Below are positions 1 through 6,786 of a DNA stretch of 64,000 nucleotides, piece by piece (position 1 is the first letter of the stretch; each line of letters opens with the position of its first letter). The stretch lies in NCBI RefSeq assembly GCF_030812295.1, contig NZ_JAUSSK010000001.1:806001-870000 (forward strand). Direction: 5' to 3'. The notes beneath the pieces were generated by a model that was given only the letters and a program-made list of their open reading frames with translations, was not told where the DNA came from and did no database searches. The DNA comes from Luteibacter jiangsuensis. GTDB lineage: Bacteria; Pseudomonadota; Gammaproteobacteria; Xanthomonadales; Rhodanobacteraceae. A program made the translations under genes and the position numbers.

Positions 1-15
1 TACGGGGTCACGCGC

Positions 16-423
16 TCATCCCCTCGGCGACTTGCCGGTGACCAAGCCGACCTGCGGCAGGTCCACGCGACGCAGCAGATCGAGGATGTCCATCACCTTC
101 TGGTACTGGACCGTGGCATCGCCCTTCACCACCACCGGGAAATCCGGCGTGATCGCCTTCAGCGAACGCAGGCGCTGCTCCAGTTCGGCGAGCGTCACCG
201 GATAGGCATCGAGGAAGATCTGGCCCGTGTCGGAAATGGTGATGGCCTTGGTCTGCGGCTTGGCCATGCTCACCGCCGCGCTGGCCTTGGGCAGGTTCAC
301 CTTGATGCCCTGCACCGACGCGGTGGTCATGATGATGAAGATGACGAGCAACACGTACGCCAGGTCGAGCATCGGCGTGATGTTGATGTCGTCGTACGGC
401 TTATCGTCGTCTTGCGCGCGCAT
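16..423 (-). CDS. exbD: ExbD/TolR-type biopolymer transport protein
   Basis: This 135-residue inner-membrane protein is the D subunit of a proton-motive-force-driven ExbB/ExbD channel. It has a short charged cytoplasmic N-terminus, then one membrane helix with the family's essential aspartate in PMLDLAYVLLVIFI (Asp20), then a periplasmic ExbD domain ending in the usual DLPQVGLVTG. A GAGGA Shine-Dalgarno sequence lies 7 nt before the ATG, and the gene starts 10 nt after the upstream exbB-like gene stops, so the two are co-transcribed. Just past its stop codon a GTG at position 11, with GGGGAT upstream, could start the next gene, plausibly tonB, which lies outside the window. Family assignment is firm. 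The partner and substrate are inferred from context. Confidence 0.93.
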   Translation of the reverse strand: MRAQDDDKPYDDINITPMLDLAYVLLVIFIIMTTASVQGIKVNLPKASAAVSMAKPQTKAITISDTGQIFLDAYPVTLAELEQRLRSLKAITPDFPVVVKGDATVQYQKVMDILDLLRRVDLPQVGLVTGKSPRG

Positions 424-433
424 GATCCGATCC

Positions 434-2209
434 TCAGGCCGCGACGGCCGACGGTTGGTTGACGCGCTGCTGTTCGGCGAGGCGCGTCACGAACTCGTCC
501 ACGAACACCTGCATGTTCGCGGTGACGTTCTTGTTGCGGATCAGCAGATAGTTGTAGCCGAACAGTGCCGGGATCGCGACGAACAGACCGGCCACCGTGG
601 CGAGCAGCGCCGCGGCGATACCCGGGGCGATGGCGTTGACGTTGACGTCGCCCGCCGCGGCGATCGCCGCGAAGGTGATCATCACGCCGACCACGGTGCC
701 GAGCAGGCCAAGGAAGGGGCCGCCGGAGATCGCGATGGTAAGCAACACCATCGACCGGGACAGGGCCTGGTTCTCGCGCACCAGGACCGAATCCATGGTG
801 GCGCGGATCGCCTCGATGGACTCCGAAGCGATGTGGTCCTGGCCGTCTTCATCGCGGCGGTTCCACACTTCGGCGGCGCCGACCTTGTAGAGACGATAGA
901 GCGAGGCGTCCTGCAACCTCGACGCGGTGGCATCGCGCGACAGCGCGAGGATGTTACGGCCTTGCTGGCGGAAGGCGTCGAGGAAATCCTCGTTGGCGCG
1001 GGTCACCTTGTTGACGTACGCCGCACGCTGCCACATGACCACCCAGGAGATCGCTGCCATGACGAGCAGGATGCCGATCACCACCCAGGCATCGGCAGTC
1101 ACGGACTTGACGATGATGCCGAAGTAGCCGAAGCCCACGCCGGACTGTTTCTCGTCGGCGCCGTAAGCGAGCAACTTGGATTCCGCGCCCTGGGTCTGCG
1201 CATCGACCGCGATGACCACCGCCGGGCGGGCGATACGCGACAGGCGCACTTCGTCCATCAGGCCCGTGAATGGCAGGAAGGATTCGGCCTGGCCCGCGAT
1301 GTCGCCACCGAGGGTGGCCTGGCTGGTCATCGCGGGGAGCTTCGTCTCCAGCTTCGCGTAAGGCTTGCCGTCGACGTACAGTTCGATATCGCCGCCCGTG
1401 GCGGTGACGGCGACATGCGCCCATGTGGCGGCCTTGAGCGGTTCGCCGGCGGCGCTGGTGGTGTCGTTCACCTGGACGAAGGGCACACCGTTGTCGAGCC
1501 CGACCAGCAGCTTCTGCTCGCCCTGGCGGCGCGCGTAGACCAACGTACGCCCCGCAGGCAACGCGTCGGGCTTGATCCATGCGCTGAACGTGAAGCTGCC
1601 GCCCTCGGCGACATTCATCGAGACACTGCCCGGCAGGGTGACGATCTTCGAGCCGTCGAAACGCGCGGCCTTGCCGATGATGCCGTCGGCGGCGAGGATG
1701 TCGTTGCCCACGGCGTTGTTGGCGTAAGCGGTGGCGTCCTGTGGCGGTGTACCCGAGGCTTCCTCGAAGTGATAGACGGCGGCGTAGTCGGCGTCGAACA
1801 CCGCGCCGGCCTTCTCGGCGCCCTGCGCCTTGGGATTGCCGTAGTACATCCACACCTGCTGCTGGCTGTCCGCGCCGAGCTGCGGCACGTCCACCCAGAC
1901 CAGGGCCACGCCCAGCACCGGGTCGAAGCTCTCGATCTGGTAGTTCAGCGGGGTCTTGTCGTCGGCTGCGACGAAGCGGACGTCGGCACCCGTCTCGGAC
2001 ACGCCGTCGAAAGTGAAGTTGCCCGAGTGCAGGCGCACCAGCAACGGCGTGCGGCCCGCGGCGATCGTCACGTTGCCGCCCTTGGCCGTCGTATCGATGG
2101 TGATGGCCTTGCGGAAGGCGAAGTCCTGGTTCCACCACGAGGCGTCGGCATAAGCAGCCGGCACCCAGCCGAGGAGAAGCAAGCAGGTCAGGAACAAGAG
2201 TCGAGTCAC
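434..2209 (-). CDS. DUF2341/LamG-like domain fused to MotA/TolQ/ExbB proton channel
   Basis: This is an ExbB-type channel subunit with a large N-terminal extracytoplasmic part, 591 residues from the GTG chosen here. A signal peptide (residues 1-21, ending PAAYA) is followed by a DUF2341 module to about residue 140, then a concanavalin/LamG-like beta-sandwich (about 150-325, with GSFTFSAWIKPD and IELYVDGKPY). A membrane helix near residue 370 follows, then the ExbB domain with its conserved GPFLGLLGTVVGVMITF segment. Normal ExbB is about 240 residues, so this is a fusion. The GTG is preferred over an upstream ATG at 2293 because it begins the signal peptide, has GGGG about 7 nt upstream and avoids overlap with the transporter gene. 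It sits between tpsB and exbD. The fold suggests glycan or protein binding in the periplasm, which is inference. Confidence 0.88.
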   Translation of the reverse strand: MTRLLFLTCLLLLGWVPAAYADASWWNQDFAFRKAITIDTTAKGGNVTIAAGRTPLLVRLHSGNFTFDGVSETGADVRFVAADDKTPLNYQIESFDPVLGVALVWVDVPQLGADSQQQVWMYYGNPKAQGAEKAGAVFDADYAAVYHFEEASGTPPQDATAYANNAVGNDILAADGIIGKAARFDGSKIVTLPGSVSMNVAEGGSFTFSAWIKPDALPAGRTLVYARRQGEQKLLVGLDNGVPFVQVNDTTSAAGEPLKAATWAHVAVTATGGDIELYVDGKPYAKLETKLPAMTSQATLGGDIAGQAESFLPFTGLMDEVRLSRIARPAVVIAVDAQTQGAESKLLAYGADEKQSGVGFGYFGIIVKSVTADAWVVIGILLVMAAISWVVMWQRAAYVNKVTRANEDFLDAFRQQGRNILALSRDATASRLQDASLYRLYKVGAAEVWNRRDEDGQDHIASESIEAIRATMDSVLVRENQALSRSMVLLTIAISGGPFLGLLGTVVGVMITFAAIAAAGDVNVNAIAPGIAAALLATVAGLFVAIPALFGYNYLLIRNKNVTANMQVFVDEFVTRLAEQQRVNQPSAVAA

Positions 2210-2246
2210 GGTGATACCCCTGGATGTCTGTGGTCCGACCTGCCGG

Positions 2247-3869
2247 TCAGAGATCCGCTTTGAGTGAGAAATGAATGCGAGTGTCGTGCGCACGCGTCGC
2301 CTGCCCGTCCTTGAACGGATAGGCCACCTCGAAGGCGCCGGTGGCGATGTTGAAAATCTGGAAGCGCGTGCCCAGGCCGGCGCTGGACAGGTCGTAGCTG
2401 TTCACGCGTGTGCTGCCGGCCGCCGGGTTGGCCGGGTCGACGAGGCTGGGCAGCGCGTTCATCAGCACGAGGTGCGCCGCGTCGACGAAGGCATGGAAGC
2501 GCCAGTCGTTGACCCATGCGCCGAGGTGCGCGGCGATCGATGGTGTACGCAGCTCGATGGAGCCGGTGACGCCGTGGTCGGCGGTCTGCTCCGCCTCGAG
2601 GTAACCGCGCACGCTGCTCTGTCCGCCTGCCGCGTACTGTTCGCTGGAGATCAACGACGAATTCGACAACTGCAGGCCCAGGCGCCCGGCGAGGCTGAAA
2701 CCGTTGACGAAATTCCGCGTGTGGCCACCATCGAACTTCAAGTAGAAGAAATTGGTTCGTGCCTTGTAGCGCTGGTTGTCGAACTCCGCCGCGTTGCTGC
2801 CGCCGGCACGGAAACCCAGGGTGCCGCCGATCGCGACCGTGCTGATCGAGGTTTCGCCGATCGACTGGCCCTGATACGTGACGTTGAGCGGTATGTAAGT
2901 GATCGGCGCCTTGGATGTCTGGCCCGAGAGACTGATGTTCTGGTCGAAATGCTTGCGGGTGAGGCCGATCGACAGCGATTGCGAATACTCACCGTGCGTC
3001 GGCAGCGTGCGGATGAAACTGAAGCCCACGGCATTGCCCTTGCCCAGCACGGTCGTGCCACCGACGGCATTGGCATTGCTGTTGGACTTGTAGCCCGACG
3101 CCAACACGCTCCAGTCGCCGCCCAGCGGCACGAGATAGGAACCGGCCCAAACCTCGGCCGCGTTGCGATCCTGCGGCGCGACGATATAGGTGAGCGAGGC
3201 GGCGTGCCCTTCCTGGAACAGGTTGTCATCGCGCACGCTGGCCACGGTACGCAACTCCGGCGTATTGACACTGTGGTCGTTGTTCACTTCCAGGCTCGCG
3301 TGCCACGGCGAACCGTCCGTCACCTTCAGCGTCACATCCATCGTCTGCGGGAGCTTCCCCGGCGTGAGCACGGGAACCACCTGGCTGCCCCCCCGGCGAT
3401 TGACGTCGGTGAGCTGCTGCTGGGCCTGGGTGAAGTTCGGCACCTCGCCCTCGCGCAACGCGGGAACCGCGTCGCGGATGTCCTTGGGCGAACGGTAGGT
3501 CGCGCCTTCGACGCGCACGCGGCCGATCGCATTCTCGGTCACCTGGAAACGGATCACCCCACCCTTCACCTGCTGCGGCGGAAGGTCGACCACCACCGAC
3601 TGGTAACCATGCGCCTGGTACGCCTTCTGCAAGGCTTCGCGTGCCGCGCCGACGTCATTCATCGACTTGCCGGGGCCCAGGAACGGATAGACCGCCGTCT
3701 CGATCTCCAGCGCCTGCAGCGTGGTGTTGCCGTCCACGACGTATTCGTTGACGTCGAACGACGTCGGCGCGTCCTGGGCACCCGCGTCCATCGCCAGTCC
3801 CAGCGAGATGGCCAGCGCGAACGCATTGGCGCGCCAAGGGCTCGCGATACGCATCATGCGTTCACCCAT
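2247..3869 (-). CDS. ShlB/FhaC/HecB-family two-partner secretion transporter (TpsB)
   Basis: This outer-membrane beta-barrel of the Omp85/TpsB group exports a large partner exoprotein (TpsA) to the cell surface. The order is a signal peptide ending DAGAQ (about residue 32), a first POTRA domain (about 37-115, EYVVDGNTTLQALEIE), a second POTRA (about 118-195), then a 16-strand-type barrel. The barrel carries the family's loop-6 signature SVRGYLEAE near residue 430. Length (540 aa) is typical. An internal ATG at 3854 or 3857 with GGGTGA in front may be the true start. No TpsA gene lies in the window, so it is expected further left or elsewhere. The tight linkage with an ExbB/ExbD pair is not usual for two-partner secretion. 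Confidence 0.9.
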   Translation of the reverse strand: MGERMMRIASPWRANAFALAISLGLAMDAGAQDAPTSFDVNEYVVDGNTTLQALEIETAVYPFLGPGKSMNDVGAAREALQKAYQAHGYQSVVVDLPPQQVKGGVIRFQVTENAIGRVRVEGATYRSPKDIRDAVPALREGEVPNFTQAQQQLTDVNRRGGSQVVPVLTPGKLPQTMDVTLKVTDGSPWHASLEVNNDHSVNTPELRTVASVRDDNLFQEGHAASLTYIVAPQDRNAAEVWAGSYLVPLGGDWSVLASGYKSNSNANAVGGTTVLGKGNAVGFSFIRTLPTHGEYSQSLSIGLTRKHFDQNISLSGQTSKAPITYIPLNVTYQGQSIGETSISTVAIGGTLGFRAGGSNAAEFDNQRYKARTNFFYLKFDGGHTRNFVNGFSLAGRLGLQLSNSSLISSEQYAAGGQSSVRGYLEAEQTADHGVTGSIELRTPSIAAHLGAWVNDWRFHAFVDAAHLVLMNALPSLVDPANPAAGSTRVNSYDLSSAGLGTRFQIFNIATGAFEVAYPFKDGQATRAHDTRIHFSLKADL

Positions 3870-3963
3870 ACTGCTCGTGTAGCCACGCGGACTTTCCCCT
3901 GATGTTCCCGTTTGCCCACAAGACGCGTGGGCTGTCGTGGCACTGAACCGCTGTCACGAAAAA

Positions 3964-3992
3964 TTCATGAGCCGACCGTGCCGGCTCATGAA
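3964..3992 (-). terminator. intrinsic terminator after fecR
   Basis: An 11-bp perfect stem (TTCATGAGCCG / CGGCTCATGAA, 7-nt loop) is followed on the minus strand by a run of five T. It lies 6 nt beyond the fecR-like stop and about 95 nt before the tpsB start, so it separates the signalling genes from the secretion genes into two transcription units. Confidence 0.85.
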
Positions 3993-3997
3993 CGTGC

Positions 3998-4975
3998 TCA
4001 GCTCAGCAACACCCAACCGCCGGGAAGATGCGTCGCATGCGCGCCGTAGGCGTCCTGGATGAGGGTGGCGACGTCAGCCATCTGGTCGAGCGTGAAGCGC
4101 GCGTGCACGCGGCGCTCGCCGAGTGCGCGATCGGTGATGACGATGCGGCCCGGACGATAGCGGTTGATGTCCGCGACGACGTCGGCCAGTGGCTGGTTGT
4201 CGTAGATCAACACGCGTTGGCGCCAGGCCAGCGCGGTATCCGGATTCACGGCGACGGCGGGAGCCATGCCGCGGTCGTCGAACGCCACTTGCTGCGCCGG
4301 CTTCACCTCGGTCCTGGCCGCGCCCAGCGCGAGCACCGCGTGCCCATCGAGGCACGTCACCGCGGCGTCGCGGTCGATGCAACGCACGGCGAACGACGTA
4401 CCCGGCGTGGAGGTCAGGGTCGCATCCGCCAGTTCCACCACGAAGGGTATCGTGCGCGAGGCGTCGATACGGACCACGGCCTCGCCACTGCGCAGGCGCA
4501 TACCCGTGATGTCCTTGCCGCTGCCACGAAGCCCGATGTCGGTCGCCGTGTTCATTTCCACGGTGACACCCCGCACCACTTCGACACGGCGCTGCTCACC
4601 GACCGCCGTGCGGAGCCGCGAGCCATCCGCCGCGCCGGGCACGAGGTCCGCGCCGTAGCGCCCGATCAGCACGGCGGCGACCGATGCGCTGACCGCCGTG
4701 GCGAGGAACATCCGGCGGTTCATGCGTACGCCATGGCGAGGCGCGGATGGCTGGTCCCGATCCATGCGCTCGGCCCGTTGGGCGATGGCGGGGCCAAGGT
4801 CTTCCCACATGCGCCGCGTGCGGGCAAAGGCGGCCGCATGTTGCTCGCTCGCCAGGCACCATCGGCGGAACGCCTCGCCGTCTTCACGCGTGGCCGTTCC
4901 CGAGGTCAGGTGGACGAGCCAGGCCCGCGCCTGGCGCTCGCTTTCATGGATGCTGGTCGTTCCCATATCGCTCAA
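3998..4975 (-). CDS. FecR-family anti-sigma factor / signal transducer
   Basis: This 325-residue inner-membrane regulator is expected to relay a periplasmic signal to the ECF sigma factor encoded just upstream. The cytoplasmic N-terminal FecR_N region (residues 10-60, ARAWLVHLTSG, FRRWC) is followed by a basic stretch and a single membrane helix (about 89-110). Then comes the periplasmic FecR beta domain (about 120-215) and a C-terminal STN-like region (about 245-320). The start is probably TTG at 4975, which overlaps the sigma-factor stop and has GGAG 7 nt upstream; an ATG at 4966 is the alternative but has no good ribosome site. An intrinsic terminator follows the gene. Confidence 0.9.
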   Translation of the reverse strand: MSDMGTTSIHESERQARAWLVHLTSGTATREDGEAFRRWCLASEQHAAAFARTRRMWEDLGPAIAQRAERMDRDQPSAPRHGVRMNRRMFLATAVSASVAAVLIGRYGADLVPGAADGSRLRTAVGEQRRVEVVRGVTVEMNTATDIGLRGSGKDITGMRLRSGEAVVRIDASRTIPFVVELADATLTSTPGTSFAVRCIDRDAAVTCLDGHAVLALGAARTEVKPAQQVAFDDRGMAPAVAVNPDTALAWRQRVLIYDNQPLADVVADINRYRPGRIVITDRALGERRVHARFTLDQMADVATLIQDAYGAHATHLPGGWVLLS

Positions 4976-5508
4976 GACGGATCTCCGGCACCCGGACCGA
5001 ACCGCTGAACGGATTTGCGTCCCACTTTTGTGGCACAGGTCTCAAGTGCCTTCTTCAATTCCTTGCCCACCATGCGCACCGAGATGCCGTGGCGGGCCGC
5101 AATGGCCGCTTGCGGCTGTTCGTCGACCCGCGCCGCGATGAGGATCTCGCGCTGGCGGCGGGTGAGCATCTCCAGGGCCTCGCAGAGGGCGGCGAGATCC
5201 TGCCGCGAGGCGAGTACGGCAGGTGGGTCGAGTTGATCGTCCGCGCCGTGCACCAGCTCGTCGATCTCCTCGCCTGTCAGCAGGCGGCTGGAGGAACGAT
5301 GGTGATCGGCAGCCATGTTCAGCGCCATGCGGAACAGGTAACCCGTGGGATGCGTCGCGCGCTCGACGTTGGGATCGAGCCGCTCCACGCGCAGGTAGGT
5401 TTCCTGGAGCACATCGTCGACCAGGTCGTCCGACCGCAAGCGACGCCGCAGTCGACGGCGGAAGTCCTCGTAGTTGTCGAGGAACAACCCGAGCAGTGAG
5501 GTCTCCAT
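4972..5508 (-). CDS. ECF sigma-70 factor, FecI-like
   Basis: This 178-residue extracytoplasmic-function sigma factor has region 2 at about 8-75 (LVDDVLQETYLRVERL) and region 4 at about 115-165, whose helix-turn-helix reads TRRQREILIAARVDEQPQAAIAARHGIS. The ATG at 5508 has a GGAGGGCTGAGG ribosome site and follows the STN-protein stop by 2 nt, so translation is likely coupled. A longer in-frame extension upstream is not coding, because it runs through the STN gene. With the adjacent FecR it forms a cell-surface-signalling pair. Its target promoters are unknown; the neighbouring tpsB operon is the obvious candidate. Confidence 0.92.
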   Translation of the reverse strand: METSLLGLFLDNYEDFRRRLRRRLRSDDLVDDVLQETYLRVERLDPNVERATHPTGYLFRMALNMAADHHRSSSRLLTGEEIDELVHGADDQLDPPAVLASRQDLAALCEALEMLTRRQREILIAARVDEQPQAAIAARHGISVRMVGKELKKALETCATKVGRKSVQRFGPGAGDPS

Positions 5509-5510
5509 CC

Positions 5511-6227
5511 TCAGCCCTCCCCTGCGCGGTGGGCCCGGCACGCCTCGTCGGCGTTGGCCGAGGGTGTCAGCAAGACCGTCACGGGACTGGAACGATGGAC
5601 GTCCGCCGGCAAGCGCAACGAGCGAAGGGTGGCGAGCACCCGGTCGTCGCGTTCCTGATCGCCGGAGGTGGCCAGGGCCGCCACGTCGGTCACGCCGCCG
5701 TCGTTCCCGATCCACAACTGCATGGCCAGCCGGAACCCGCCTGGCCGCGTGTCCTCGTGCGCGCACAAGGCCCGCTCCACCGCCGCCTGCACGACACGTG
5801 CGGAGCGCTCGTCGAGCCTGTCGCCCGTAGGAACGGCCTCGTGACGCGGCGCGACGCCGTCGTCCGCCGGGTCCTGGCTGGATGCGGTGACCGTGAAGGC
5901 GTTCATCGAGGAAAAGTGCGCCACGAGCCCCGTGCCCACGAGCAGGGTGCGCAACGCGTCGCGCGGCGCGGCCACCCCGTGGAGCCCCTGCGACCGCTCG
6001 CCCGCGACAAGGCCGTCGTCGAACAGCACGGCGATACCCGTGGTTTCGCTGAAAGCGCGCAACGCGGTGGCGAGCGCCTGAGCGTCGATGTCGAAGCGCG
6101 TGGGTACATGCGTTCCTTCCGACCCCTGTGGCTGTCCCGTGGATGTGCGCACCTGCGCCGCCAACCATGGCGACGCGAGCAGGGCCATGCACGCGACAAG
6201 CGCGAGGACGCTGCGTGTCACGGTCAT
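5511..6227 (-). CDS. secreted stand-alone STN-domain protein with TonB-C-like C-terminus
   Basis: This 238-residue protein has a signal peptide (1-24, ending PWLAA). A Secretin_N/TonB short domain follows (about 42-110: FDIDAQALATALRAFSETTG, then GLHGVAAPRDALRTLL). The C-terminal half (about 140-228, AMQLWIGNDGGVTDVAAL and DDRVLATLRSLRLP) resembles the C-terminal domain of TonB-like proteins. In classical surface signalling the STN domain is the N-terminal plug extension of a TonB-dependent receptor. Here it is a free periplasmic protein and the first gene of an STN, sigma, fecR operon. The role as signal input to FecR is inference from the gene order. Confidence 0.8.
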   Translation of the reverse strand: MTVTRSVLALVACMALLASPWLAAQVRTSTGQPQGSEGTHVPTRFDIDAQALATALRAFSETTGIAVLFDDGLVAGERSQGLHGVAAPRDALRTLLVGTGLVAHFSSMNAFTVTASSQDPADDGVAPRHEAVPTGDRLDERSARVVQAAVERALCAHEDTRPGGFRLAMQLWIGNDGGVTDVAALATSGDQERDDRVLATLRSLRLPADVHRSSPVTVLLTPSANADEACRAHRAGEG

Positions 6228-6410
6228 TCCTCACGCATGAGCGGACGGGACGGAAACTCGTCTCGGGGTGAAGGCTAGGCGCGCCAAATGACACAACGAC
6301 GCTATTTCAGTGACAGGATTAATGACCGTCGCGTGACACCGTCCGATTCGCTTACCGGTGCAACCGGTTACGTGCTATCTGGTGCGGACGGCCAGACGAA
6401 GGAAATCATC

Positions 6411-6770
6411 ATGCGTATTCGGCAAGTCCTTGCCATGGCCCTGGCCGTCGCGACGCCCTGCGCGATGGCGCAATCGGTCGTGGACTTGCCAGGCGTGCAC
6501 GCCGCGGCGAACGCGGGCTGCGTCGAAGCCGCCGATACGGCGTCGACGGGACTTTCCTATGCCTGCCTGAGCCGCCTGATGGCGGCGGACACCGTGCCGG
6601 CAAGCACGCCCGCCATCGATGCCGGGGTTAGCCGACGACCCACCAACACGCTGGGCCTCTACAACGCCGCCGGCCTGCAACATCGCATGGGGCCGAACCT
6701 GGGGGTGTCGGTGCAGCCGTATCGGCCGAAGCCCACCTACCCCAAGCTGCTGGTCGGCCCGGCACGCTAG
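6411..6770 (+). CDS. small secreted protein of unknown function
   Basis: This 119-residue protein is not recognised. It begins with a clear signal peptide (MRIRQVLAMALAVATPCAMA, cleavage near residue 20) and has an AAGGAA ribosome site 6 nt before the ATG. The mature part has two cysteines (about 37 and 50), a Ser/Thr/Ala-rich middle and a Pro-rich tail (VSVQPYRPKPTYPKLLVG). It is transcribed divergently from the STN/sigma/fecR operon with 183 bp between, so it may be a member or target of that signalling system. The reading frame is judged real from the signal peptide and ribosome site, not from homology. Confidence 0.6.
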   Translation: MRIRQVLAMALAVATPCAMAQSVVDLPGVHAAANAGCVEAADTASTGLSYACLSRLMAADTVPASTPAIDAGVSRRPTNTLGLYNAAGLQHRMGPNLGVSVQPYRPKPTYPKLLVGPAR

Positions 6771-6786
6771 CCGGGACGGACACGTC

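Noticed and set aside
434-2293. Start of the ExbB fusion at the ATG at 2293
   Set aside because: It would overlap the tpsB stop by 47 bases and place 28 extra residues before the signal peptide. The GTG at 2209 has a ribosome site.
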